DNA from: JAEULH01 sp963805915
Lineage (GTDB): Bacteria > Pseudomonadota > Alphaproteobacteria > Rhodospirillales > Defluviicoccaceae
Assembly: GCA_963805915.1 (NCBI GenBank)
Contig: CAWDWD010000019.1
Span: 124,001 to 188,000, forward strand
Direction of reading: 5' to 3'
DNA length: 64,000 bases
Made by a program: the position numbers and the translations under genes. Shown here one piece after another: positions 10,060 to 17,657 of the stretch. The notes below the pieces were generated by a model. It saw only the letters and a program-made list of their open reading frames with translations. It made no database searches and was not told where the DNA came from. Each line of letters opens with the position of its first letter. The stretch's first letter is position 1.

Positions 10060-10386
10060 ATGGTCTTCACACGAGACTTTAGAGAAACGGTTCAGGCGCG
10101 TGCACGCCGCGACCCCGAGTTCCGCGAAGCATTGCTGAAGGAAGGCATGGACTGCCTCTTGAGTGGCGAGGTAGACACCGCCAAGGCCGTTCTGCGCGAC
10201 TACATCAACGCCACTGTCGGATTCGATAAGCTCGGCGAGCTCACGAATCGCCCGCCGAAGAGCCTCATGCGCATGTTCGGTCCCAACGGCAACCCGCGTG
10301 CCCGCAACCTCATGGAGGTCCTTGCCTGTCTGCAACAGCGCGAGGGCACCCGTTTCGCGGTGAAGAGCATAAAGGCGAGCGCATAA
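10060..10386 (+). CDS. HTH antitoxin of the RelE-type toxin (addiction module antidote)
   Basis: This 108-residue protein starts at an ATG with TAGGAG 9 bases upstream. The N-terminal half (FRETVQARARRDPEFREALLKEGMDCLLSGEVDTAKAVLRDYINATVGFDKLGELT) and the SLMRMFGPNGNPRARNLMEVLACLQ segment match the HTH antidote proteins that pair with small RelE/ParE-type killer proteins. The toxin-first order is HigBA-like. The protein should neutralise the toxin and bind the palindrome at 9701-9720. It is intact although its toxin is frameshifted, a common state of decaying modules because losing the antitoxin first would be lethal. Confidence 0.8.
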   Translation: MVFTRDFRETVQARARRDPEFREALLKEGMDCLLSGEVDTAKAVLRDYINATVGFDKLGELTNRPPKSLMRMFGPNGNPRARNLMEVLACLQQREGTRFAVKSIKASA

Positions 10387-10395
10387 CTCCGCGGC

Positions 10396-10644
10396 CTATC
10401 GCCGCCAGCCACCGCGGAGCAGGAAGATGATGAGCCACAGCGGCACGACGACGACGGCGCCGATGGCGATGTAGCGCCACGACCAGCCGAGGAACCGGCC
10501 GGCGGCGTCGACGCTCTCGCTGGCGACGCCGCCGACATGGTCGTAGAGACGCCACGGGTCGATGCCGAACGCCGAGAGGAGCAGGCCGACAATCAAACAG
10601 GCGACCGCGACCTTAAGAGTCGTGACGACGATGGGTCGGATCAT
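10396..10644 (-). CDS. DUF6460-type small membrane protein
   Basis: The 82-residue protein has two hydrophobic helices: VVTTLKVAVACLIVGLLLSAFG near the N-terminus and YIAIGAVVVVPLWLIIFLL near the C-terminus. They are separated by an amphipathic segment, DPWRLYDHVGGVASESVDAAG. This layout is that of the alphaproteobacterial DUF6460 family of inner-membrane proteins of unknown role. It lies downstream of, and on the same strand as, another small gene (10686-10868), so the two may be co-transcribed. No catalytic residues are apparent. Confidence 0.75.
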   Translation of the reverse strand: MIRPIVVTTLKVAVACLIVGLLLSAFGIDPWRLYDHVGGVASESVDAAGRFLGWSWRYIAIGAVVVVPLWLIIFLLRGGWRR

Positions 10645-10685
10645 GGCCTATCGCCGTCTATCCTGTATCTTGGAGTTGACGCGGC

Positions 10686-10868
10686 TTAGGCGGCCTTGCG
10701 CGAAGCCTTTTCGAGGCCCGCGTCGGCTTCGCCGGCCAGGTCCCGCGAGGCGCGGGCGATGCTCAACAACGCGGCCATCATGTCCGCCGGTGGCAAGGGC
10801 GCCTGCGAATCGCCGTAGAGGCCGGTGTTGATTTCGTAAAAATCACGGAAATCGATCCAACTGAGCAT
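10686..10868 (-). CDS. Hypothetical 60-residue protein
   Basis: I do not recognise the family. The gene is supported by a near-perfect Shine-Dalgarno (AGGAGG, 6 bases before the ATG) and an amphipathic composition: LSWIDFRDFYEINTGLYGDSQ at the start, then PADMMAALLSIARASRDLAGEADAG, which should form helices. It has no signal peptide or membrane segment. It precedes the DUF6460 gene by 41 bases on the same strand. The function is unknown. Confidence 0.6.
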   Translation of the reverse strand: MLSWIDFRDFYEINTGLYGDSQAPLPPADMMAALLSIARASRDLAGEADAGLEKASRKAA

Positions 10869-11049
10869 ATCGCCTCCTGTAGTGGTGAACGTTCGTCTCG
10901 GCCCATGTTGGTCATCGGGCGGCGCGGGTCAAGCGAAGGTGCGGTTCATTACAGAATGTTGTGGATATGCGCGCTTTCGCCGCAAGGTATCAACCTGCGG
11001 CGTTATGAGTGTTTCGCGGTTCGCGGATACCTATCATGCGCGTTCTCTG

Positions 11050-12843
11050 TTAGCGCGACCGCCGATGCGCCGGGCCGTGAGCCTGGCAGAGATTCTGCGC
11101 GCTGTTGATCAGCGCGACATGCGAGAATGCCTGCGGGAAATTACCCACCTGCCGGCCGGCGGAAACATCGTATTCCTCGGCGAGCAAGCCGACATCGTTG
11201 CACAGCGAAAGCAGATGCTTAAACAGTTCGCGGGCTTCCTGCCGGCGGTCGAGCAGGCAGAGCGCATCGACCAGCCAGAACGAACAGGCGAGAAATGCCC
11301 CCTCGCCGCCCTGCAGACCGTCGACCTCGGCGTCCTCGCTGTAGCGCATGATCAGGCCGTCGCGGCAAAGCTCGCCCCGGATCGCATCGATGGTCCCGAT
11401 GACCCTGGGATCGTCGCACGGCAAAAAGCCGACCAGCGGGATCATCAGCAGCGCGGCGTCGAGCGCCTTGCCGCCGTAGTACTGGACGAAGGTGTTGCGT
11501 TTGCTATCAAAGCCGTTGCGCACGACATCGTCGTGAATGGCCTTGCGCAGCTTGCGCCAGCGCTCGAGCGGCCCGTCGCGGCCGTACTGTTCGACCGCCC
11601 TGACCGCCCGGTCCGCCGCGACCCAGGCCATGACCTTGGAGTGGGTGAAGTGTCTCGGCTCGCCGCGCATCTCCCAGATGCCGCTGTCCTTCTTGCGCCA
11701 CTCGGTCTCCAGTGCCTCCATCAGAACCTGCTGCAACCGCCAGGCGTCGCCCAGCGGCATCAGGCCGTGGCTGCGCTCTTCGTGGAAGGCGTCCATGATC
11801 TCGCCGAAGACGTCGAGCTGGAGCTGCTGGTGAGCGCCGTTACCGGTCCTGACCGGGCGGCTGCCCTCGTAGCCCTCGAGCCAGTCGATCTCGCTTTCCT
11901 TGAGCTGACGCTCGCCGGTGACGCTGTACATGATCTGGAACTGGCCCGGCGTACCGGCGACGGCGCGCAGGAGCCACTCCCGCCACGCCCGCGCCTCCTG
12001 GACGAAACCGGAGCTGGCGAGCGCGTCGAGGGTGAAGGTCGTGTCGCGAATCCAGCAATAGCGGTAGTCCCAGTTGCGCGCGCCACCGATCTGCTCGGGC
12101 AATGACGTCGTCGGCGCCGCGACAATGCCCCCGCTCGGGCTATAGGTCAGCGCCTTCAGCGTGATCAGCGATCGGATCATCTCGTCGCGCCATTCACCCT
12201 GGACGGTGCATTGCGCGGCCCAATCGTGCCACCACGCCTGACAGTTCTCGAGGTCGTCGTCGACATCACCGACGCGTGGCCCGTATTCGTGCGACGGCAG
12301 CCAGGTGAAGCGAAACGGCAGCATCTGGCCTTCGCCGATGTCGAAGCGGGCGACGGTCTTGAAGTCCCTGCTCTCCAGGTCGACCGGCGATTGCAACCTG
12401 ACGTCGTTTGGACCGGCCACCGCGCGCAGGCCATATTCGCGGCGGCGGACCCACGGCACGATCGCGCCATAGCCGAAGCGGATGATCAGCTCCATGGTCA
12501 TCGGCACGGTGCCGGCGCGGCCCTGGACCATGCGGATGATGTCGACCTGGCCGTCAAGATGAGGATGCGGCATGAAGTCGGTGATGACGACGCTGCCGGC
12601 CTCGGTCTCGAATTCGGTGTCGAGCACCAGGGTCGCGTCGCGGTAGTGGCGATGGACCCGTTTGAGGGCGCACGATGGCGCGAGCAGCCAGCGACCGTTA
12701 TCGGGGGTTCCGAGCAGAGAGGCGAAGCACGCCGGCGAATCGAACCGTGGCACGCACAGCCAATCGATCGACCCGTTCTTGCCGACCAGCGCGGCGGTCC
12801 GGGTGTCGCCGATCAGGGCGTAATCCTCGATGAGCTGGGACAT
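11050..12843 (-). CDS. Glycoside hydrolase family 15 protein (glucoamylase/trehalase type)
   Basis: From the ATG at 12843 the protein has 597 residues, normal for bacterial GH15. It opens with IEDYALIGDTRTAALVGKNG and PRFDSPACFASLLG, the usual N-terminal super-beta-sandwich. The (alpha/alpha)6 barrel motifs NWDYRYCWIRDTTF, WEMRGEPRHFTHSKVMAW (putative acid Glu391) and LLAEEYDV (putative base Glu at about 556) are all present. Members cleave alpha-glucosidic bonds in maltodextrins or trehalose. It has no signal peptide, so it is probably cytoplasmic. It is the last gene of a minus-strand run after the enolase-like and ASRT genes. A GTG at 12861 overlapping the ASRT stop codon (GTGA) is an alternative start. 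Confidence 0.9.
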   Translation of the reverse strand: MSQLIEDYALIGDTRTAALVGKNGSIDWLCVPRFDSPACFASLLGTPDNGRWLLAPSCALKRVHRHYRDATLVLDTEFETEAGSVVITDFMPHPHLDGQVDIIRMVQGRAGTVPMTMELIIRFGYGAIVPWVRRREYGLRAVAGPNDVRLQSPVDLESRDFKTVARFDIGEGQMLPFRFTWLPSHEYGPRVGDVDDDLENCQAWWHDWAAQCTVQGEWRDEMIRSLITLKALTYSPSGGIVAAPTTSLPEQIGGARNWDYRYCWIRDTTFTLDALASSGFVQEARAWREWLLRAVAGTPGQFQIMYSVTGERQLKESEIDWLEGYEGSRPVRTGNGAHQQLQLDVFGEIMDAFHEERSHGLMPLGDAWRLQQVLMEALETEWRKKDSGIWEMRGEPRHFTHSKVMAWVAADRAVRAVEQYGRDGPLERWRKLRKAIHDDVVRNGFDSKRNTFVQYYGGKALDAALLMIPLVGFLPCDDPRVIGTIDAIRGELCRDGLIMRYSEDAEVDGLQGGEGAFLACSFWLVDALCLLDRRQEARELFKHLLSLCNDVGLLAEEYDVSAGRQVGNFPQAFSHVALINSAQNLCQAHGPAHRRSR

Positions 12844-12857
12844 GGCTTGGGCCGACT

Positions 12858-13232
12858 TCACTCGGAAAACGCCGTGGTCGTCATCAGCGCCAGTTCGGCC
12901 TGGCGCAAGTTGAGCCGGGTGTGCTGGATGACGATCGGGACATCGGACTCGATCACGCTGGCGAAGTCGGTGCCGACCGGCACGGGCTTCGGATCGCTCA
13001 GATCGTTGAAGCGGACGTGGCTGGTGCGCCGGGCCGAAACCGTGATCCGGTACGGTCCCACGGGGTCCTGGTCGGCGAAATAAACCATGATCGACACGTG
13101 GGCGTCGCGATCGGACGCATTGAGAATGCACGCGGTCTCGTGGCTCGTCATCTCCCGGCTGTCGCCGGTGCTGGACGGCGGGATATAGCCCTCGGCGATC
13201 GCCCACCGCGTCTTGCCAATCGGCTCGGCCAT
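12858..13232 (-). CDS. Sensory rhodopsin transducer (ASRT)-domain protein
   Basis: The ATG at 13232 has AAGGAG about 9 bases upstream and gives 124 residues. The sequence GKTRWAIAEGYIPPSSTGD, HETACILNASDRDAHVSIMVYFADQDPVGPY and VIQHTRLNLRQAELALMTT is characteristic of the Anabaena sensory rhodopsin transducer superfamily. These are small beta-sandwich proteins that form tetramers and were proposed to bind small molecules, probably sugars. No rhodopsin gene is present. The neighbours are an enolase-superfamily enzyme and a GH15 glucosidase, which favours a carbohydrate-linked role over light signalling here (inference). The reading frame is open continuously into the upstream gene only because that gene is frameshifted. 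Confidence 0.85.
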   Translation of the reverse strand: MAEPIGKTRWAIAEGYIPPSSTGDSREMTSHETACILNASDRDAHVSIMVYFADQDPVGPYRITVSARRTSHVRFNDLSDPKPVPVGTDFASVIESDVPIVIQHTRLNLRQAELALMTTTAFSE

Positions 13233-13278
13233 GGTTGTTCTCCTTGCTGTGGCGGCCGCCGCTCGGGCGGCGGGATCT

Positions 13279-14387
13279 TCAGGCGGCGAATTTTCGGGCG
13301 TCGGCGTCGCGCAACTCAAGCCCCAAGCCCGGCCGGCCGCGATCGGGCACGAGACGCCCAGCCTCCAGCTTCGGCGGCGAGTTCGAACAGCATGGCCTCG
13401 ATGCGCGACGTGATCGTGGAAATACTCCGCGTGGCGTACGGCCGGTACGGCGCAGCCGAGAGCGGTGTGCAGGGCCGGGGCGGTATGCGACGACAGCGGG
13501 ATCTTGAACGCCGCGCACAGCGCGCCCGCGGCGAGAAAGCCGGTGATGCCGCCGCAGCGCGTGGCGTCGGCCTGAAGCACGTCAACCGCGCCTTCCTCGA
13601 GCATCCGGCGAAAATAGACGTCGTCGTGGCCATACTCGCCGGCGCTGACGTCGAAGCCGGCGGGCACGCGATCGCGGATCAGCCTGAGCCCCGAGAGATC
13701 CTCCGAGGTGACCGGCTCTTCGAACCAGCTCACGTTGCGCGACGCGAAGATATCGGCCATGGCCAGCGCCTGCTTGCGGCTGTAGGCGCCGTTGGCGTCG
13801 ACGAACAGGCCCGCCGTCGGACCGATCGCCTCGCGGGCAACCCGCACGCGTTCGGGATCGGCGGCCGGCTCGCTACCGACCTTCATCTTGACCATGCCGA
13901 GGCCCTGCTCGACCCAGCCGGCGAGCTGGCCCGCGAGCCGTTCGAGCGGATAGGAGGTAAAGCCGCCGCTGCCGTAGGCCGGAACCGTCTCGCGAACACT
14001 CCCGAGCAGATCGCACAGCGATATGCCGAGCAGGCGGGCCTTCAGATCCCACAGCGCGACATCGATGGCCGAGACGGACGCCGCGGCCACCCCCGGCCAG
14101 CCGATGTTGCGAACGGCCCCCCTCAGCGCGCGAAAGGCGCCGCCGACATCCATCGCCGGGCAGCCGATGACCACGCGGGCGAGCTTGGCTTCAATGAGCC
14201 GGGCGCAGGCGGCATGGTTATAGGTGTAGCCAAGGCCCCAGAGCCCGCCGGCGCGCGCGCGCACGACGATTACCGTCGTTGAGTCCCACGACAGCGTGCC
14301 GTCGGCTTCGGGAAAATCGGTGGGGATGGTATAGGCCGCGACCTCGACACGATCGACGGCCGGATCGGTCCTGGTTATGTCGCTCAT
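13279..14387 (-). pseudogene. Enolase-superfamily (mandelate racemase/sugar-acid dehydratase-like) gene with two +1 frameshifts
   Basis: From the ATG at 14387 (GGGAGGG upstream) the protein has the superfamily layout. There is a capping domain, then VKMKVG with the catalytic lysine pair. The metal ligands are FVDANGAYS, WFEEPV and SAGEYGHDD, followed by LQADATRCGGITG and the histidine in SSHTAPALHTA. After HAEYFHDHV (about 13405) the frame must move by one base to continue RIEAMLFELAAE. It must move again near 13370 to reach GRLVPDRGRPGLGLELRDADARKFAA and the stop at 13279. All catalytic residues lie before the first shift. The last 40 or so residues complete the barrel/cap contact, so the enzyme is probably impaired unless these are sequencing errors. 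The substrate is unknown, perhaps an acid sugar. Confidence 0.8.
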
Positions 14388-14539
14388 GTCGCGCCCTCCC
14401 TCTCGGGTCGCATGCGGAGACTGCACGGCTACGGACCATGATCCTGGGCCGGCCCCGCCGCCTTATCCCAGGTTGATGCGGTTGTCGAATGGCGCGCGGC
14501 GCGCGTGAGCTTCTTGGCCGTTGAAGGATGCTAACGATG

Positions 14540-15323
14540 CTAACGATTATAGACCGGGGGGCGCTTTTCCAGGAACGCGGTCATCCCTTCGACGCCGTCG
14601 GGGTGGGAGACGCAGGCGATCAGGCCCTGACGCTCGTGCTCGAGCTGCGCTTCGAGCGCGGTTTCGCTGGAGTTGGTCAAAAGCTGCTTGGTCCAGCCGA
14701 AGGCGTGCAGCGAGCGCGCCGCGACCGCCTTGGCCATCCCGACCGCCTCGGCCACCACGGCCTCGTCGTTGACGACCCTGGTGACCAGGCCCCAGGCATG
14801 AGCCGTTTCCGCCGGGATCGCCTCATCGAACGCGGCGATCTCGAGCGCGCGGGCGAGCCCGACCAGCCGTGGCAAGGTGAACGTGCCGCCGCCGTCGATG
14901 CACAGCGCGTTGCTGGTGAACCCCTGCTTGAGCCGAGCCGAAGCCGCCATGACCCGGAAGTCGCAGGCGAGTGCCAGCGAGAATCCGCCGCCGGCGGCGA
15001 CGCCGTTGATCGCGGCGATGACCGGCTTGCGCATCCGCCGGATCTCGATGACGCAGACGTGGACGTAGGCGGCGAGCTCATTGAACGCCGCCGGCGGACC
15101 GTTGGGGTGGTCCATCACCCCGCGGATATCGCCGCCGGCGGAGAAGGCCTTGCCGGCGCCGGTGATGACGACGCCATGGATCGCCGGATCGGAAGCTCAC
15201 CTGAAGCAGCGCGTCGCACAGCGCGCGCACGGTTTCGGCGTTGAGCGCATTATAGCTCGCCGGGCGGTCGAGCAGGATTGTCGCGATGTTGTCGGCGACG
15301 CTAACGCAAACGCCGGCGTCCAT
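14540..15323 (-). pseudogene. Enoyl-CoA hydratase/isomerase family gene with a +1 frameshift
   Basis: The N-terminal part begins at an ATG at 15323: DAGVCVSVADNIATILLDRPASYNALNAETVRALCDALLQ. It runs out of frame near 15190. One base further on, the next frame continues with DPAIHGVVITGAGKAFSAGGDIRG, which contains the oxyanion-hole glycine region. Then come the second crotonase motif AAINGVAAGGGFSLALACDFR and the long C-terminal part to 14540. Without the shift this is a normal crotonase of about 260 residues acting on acyl-CoA thioesters. As sequenced it yields two fragments. The substrate is unknown and the neighbours give no clear pathway. Confidence 0.82.
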
Positions 15324-15463
15324 GAACGAACCCCCGAAGTCGAAAGGAATGAGCAAACGCCTGACGTTCACGCCCGCGCGGGCCGCGCGACATGGCGTGA
15401 GACGGTCGCCTCAATCCAACATGAACATCCGAACATGCCCCGGGTTCCGCGAGGCCGCCGGCT

Positions 15464-16069
15464 TCACGACGCGAGCGCGGCGGGATCGATCACCTCGCCG
15501 GTCATGCCGCCCTCGACGCTGTGGCGGTAGGCCCGCGCGACGCGGTCCGCCGGCAGTCCGTTTGTCGCGTCCATCCCCATCGCCCGCATCGTCTCGGCGA
15601 CCCACGGCGGGCTGACCACGTTGACGCGGAGGCCACGCGGCAGCTCCAGTGCCGCGGCGCGCGCGAACCCTTCCACGCCGGCGTTGACGAGGCTGACCGC
15701 GGCGCTGCCCGGCATCGGCCGCTGCGCCAGAACGCCGCTCGTTAGCGTAAATGATCCGCCATCGGCCACGATGCCGTGGCCAAGCCGGACCAGGTTGACC
15801 TGTCCCATCAACTTGTTGTTCAGCGAAAAGGCGAAATCGTCGTCGCTCAGCGCATCAAAAGCGGCGAATCGTGCCTCGCCGGCCGCGCAGACGACGGCGT
15901 CCACCGTGCCGAGAGCGGAAAACAGCTGTTCAATCGAACCGGCGGAGCCAAGGTCGACGCGATGGTCCCCTCTGCTCTTGCCGACCCTGACAACATCGTG
16001 GCCCTGGCCCAGCAACGCGACGACCGCCCCGCCGATGGTCCCGCTCGCTCCGATAACGACAATGCGCAT
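15464..16069 (-). CDS. Short-chain dehydrogenase/reductase (SDR)
   Basis: The start at 16069, second of two adjacent ATGs behind GGGAGGG, gives 201 residues. MRIVVIGASGTIGGAVVALL is the Rossmann dinucleotide-binding start. VVCAAG corresponds to the NAG motif, and later come the central helix with NNKLMGQVNLVRLG, a serine in LTSGVLAQRP, then GVEGFARAAALELPRGLRVNVVSP. The usual YxxxK is degenerate: the aligned place reads AAVSLVNAG, so the catalytic tyrosine seems to be replaced. This resembles the short, atypical SDRs that still fold and bind NAD(P). The reaction is unknown. Confidence 0.82.
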   Translation of the reverse strand: MRIVVIGASGTIGGAVVALLGQGHDVVRVGKSRGDHRVDLGSAGSIEQLFSALGTVDAVVCAAGEARFAAFDALSDDDFAFSLNNKLMGQVNLVRLGHGIVADGGSFTLTSGVLAQRPMPGSAAVSLVNAGVEGFARAAALELPRGLRVNVVSPPWVAETMRAMGMDATNGLPADRVARAYRHSVEGGMTGEVIDPAALAS

Positions 16070-16278
16070 CATGCGCCCTCCCGAAGTTATGAACCGGAAT
16101 TGATTATAGGAAGGTTTGCCCGGATCGGCAGTCGCAATCGCCAACAACGCGCCGGCTCCAGCCAGCAGCACCGAAAACCGGACCGAAGCGCGCGGCTTTA
16201 ACAAACATTAACTCAGCCTGTCTGGACAGAAGGCGAGCCATCGGCCTAATAACGTGCTTGCGAGCATCCACGGACGAC

Positions 16279-16572
16279 ATGATGAATAATGGCAAGCCGT
16301 ATCATATTCTCAACGCCGCGTCCAACCTCCTGGGTATTTGTTTTGTCATCATCACGGGATTGAAGCTGACCAACGCGGGCGCCGCCACGTTCGCCGATGA
16401 TATAAGCCTGTTCGCGGCGTTGAACTTCCTGGGCGCATGTCTTGTTTCATATCTGTCCATCCGTATAGAGAAGGACGCAATTCGTCTTGAGCGGTGGGCC
16501 GACTACATGTTCCTGGTCGGAATAATATCCCTTTTTGTTGCCATAGCCGCGTTTTCCATGGGTCTATTCTAG
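16279..16572 (+). CDS. Hypothetical small membrane protein
   Basis: The gene gives 97 residues from the ATG at 16279; a second ATG follows immediately and a TTG lies at 16258. There are three hydrophobic segments: LLGICFVIITGLKLTNAG, ISLFAALNFLGACLVSYLSI and YMFLVGIISLFVAIAAFSMGLF. A charged loop, RIEKDAIRLERWAD, lies between the last two. The base composition is more AT-rich than the flanking genes. It looks like a real inner-membrane protein but I do not recognise the family. It is a lone plus-strand gene between divergent neighbours, with no partner to suggest a role. Confidence 0.6.
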   Translation: MMNNGKPYHILNAASNLLGICFVIITGLKLTNAGAATFADDISLFAALNFLGACLVSYLSIRIEKDAIRLERWADYMFLVGIISLFVAIAAFSMGLF

Positions 16573-16774
16573 TCTTTCGGCATGGAGGCGGTTCAAACTT
16601 ATCTTGTGCGTTGCGGCGCGCGTTTTCCCGGGCGCGGAGAAAAAACATCATGCTTCGCCGCGCGGGCGCCGGCATTTGTGGTTCACTTCCCCTTTTCGCT
16701 CTTGCTCCCCAGCCGGCGATCACCAACATCCCGCCTCAACGAATTCGACAATACGGTATAACGCTGGAGGACTC

Positions 16775-17254
16775 ATGGACACGGCAACATCGGCCGCTCC
16801 GAGCGGCTATCACACCATCACCCCGTACCTCGCGATCGAGGGCGCGGCCGAAGCGATCGAGTTCTACAAATCCGTCTTCGACGCGACCGAGCGCATGCGG
16901 ATGGCCGGGCCCGACGGTAGGATCGGCCACGCCGAGCTGGTGATCGGCGACACGATGCTCATGCTCGCCGATGAATGCCCCGAGATGGGCCACAAGGGTC
17001 CGCGTTCGCTCGGCGGCTCTCCGGTCACCATCCACCTCTACGCCGCCGACGTTGACGCGACCGTCGAGCGCGCGCTCGCCGCCGGCGCTACCCTGATTAG
17101 GCCCGTCGAGAACCAGTTTTATGGCGATCGGTCCGGCACCGTCGCCGACCCGTTCGGCCACACCTGGCACATCGCGACCCACGTCGAGGACGTCGCGCCG
17201 GACGAACTGGCCAAGCGCGCCGAAGCCGCCATGCGCGGAGACACCGGCGCCTAG
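16775..17254 (+). CDS. VOC-superfamily protein, PhnB/glyoxalase-like
   Basis: The ATG at 16775, with GGAGG 5 bases upstream, gives 159 residues. The protein has the vicinal-oxygen-chelate pattern: YHTITPYLAIEGAAEAIEFYKSVF, GHAELVIGDTMLMLADE, VTIHLYAADVDATVERALAAGA and YGDRSGTVADPFGHTWHIATH, the last being the conserved end of PhnB-like proteins. Despite the PhnB name these proteins have no established phosphonate role. Members bind metals or small ligands, and some give resistance or act on glyoxal adducts. It is a single-gene unit; the next gene in the same direction, aceE, starts 400 bases later. Confidence 0.85.
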   Translation: MDTATSAAPSGYHTITPYLAIEGAAEAIEFYKSVFDATERMRMAGPDGRIGHAELVIGDTMLMLADECPEMGHKGPRSLGGSPVTIHLYAADVDATVERALAAGATLIRPVENQFYGDRSGTVADPFGHTWHIATHVEDVAPDELAKRAEAAMRGDTGA

Positions 17255-17308
17255 ATAGGCCGCGCGTGGGAGGCGAGACCACGGGCGGTTGACGCCGCCC
17301 CTGGTCAT

Positions 17309-17352
17309 CGGCGGTCTATCGGCGGCGGTCTATCGGCGGCGGTCTATCGGCG
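17309..17352. repeat. Three tandem copies of a 14-bp unit
   Basis: The unit CGGTCTATCGGCGG recurs with GGTCTAT at 17313, 17327 and 17341. It lies in the 403-base gap between the VOC gene and aceE (17255-17657). The rest of that gap shows no gene I can support. The repeat is a short VNTR-like tract rather than a CRISPR, since there are no spacers. Confidence 0.75.
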
Positions 17353-17657
17353 GTGGTCGCATTGTGTTTGTAATCGGCGCGAACGATTGCCACTTCCATC
17401 GGCAAGGCGCGGCCAAACTCGGGACCGCGCCGTAAACGAACGCGAACGGTGAGTCTTCGAGGGCCGCGTCGCGCGATAAAAGCCACGCGCGCGACCATCC
17501 ATCCATGACTTTCCGCATCGGACGAACCTTTGTGAAGGCGCCGGCCGGAGCGCGCGCTTAATCGGTGGCAACGCCATGGCGCCTCGCGGAGACGTGCCAG
17601 CAACACGACACCCGCGACAAGCGGGTACGACAACAGGCTTCAGGAGGAGGCGAGCAG

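Noticed and set aside
11050..13206. A GH15 protein with a long N-terminal extension to 13206
   Set aside because: The extra residues are Arg/Gly-rich out-of-frame reading of the ASRT gene. The conserved GH15 start is at 12843.
12858..14426. A single 522-residue enolase-ASRT fusion protein
   Set aside because: The frame is continuous only because the enolase-like gene is frameshifted. The ASRT part has its own ATG and Shine-Dalgarno, and the true enolase end is in another frame.
17309..17352. A CRISPR array
   Set aside because: The copies are adjacent with no spacers and only 14 bases long.
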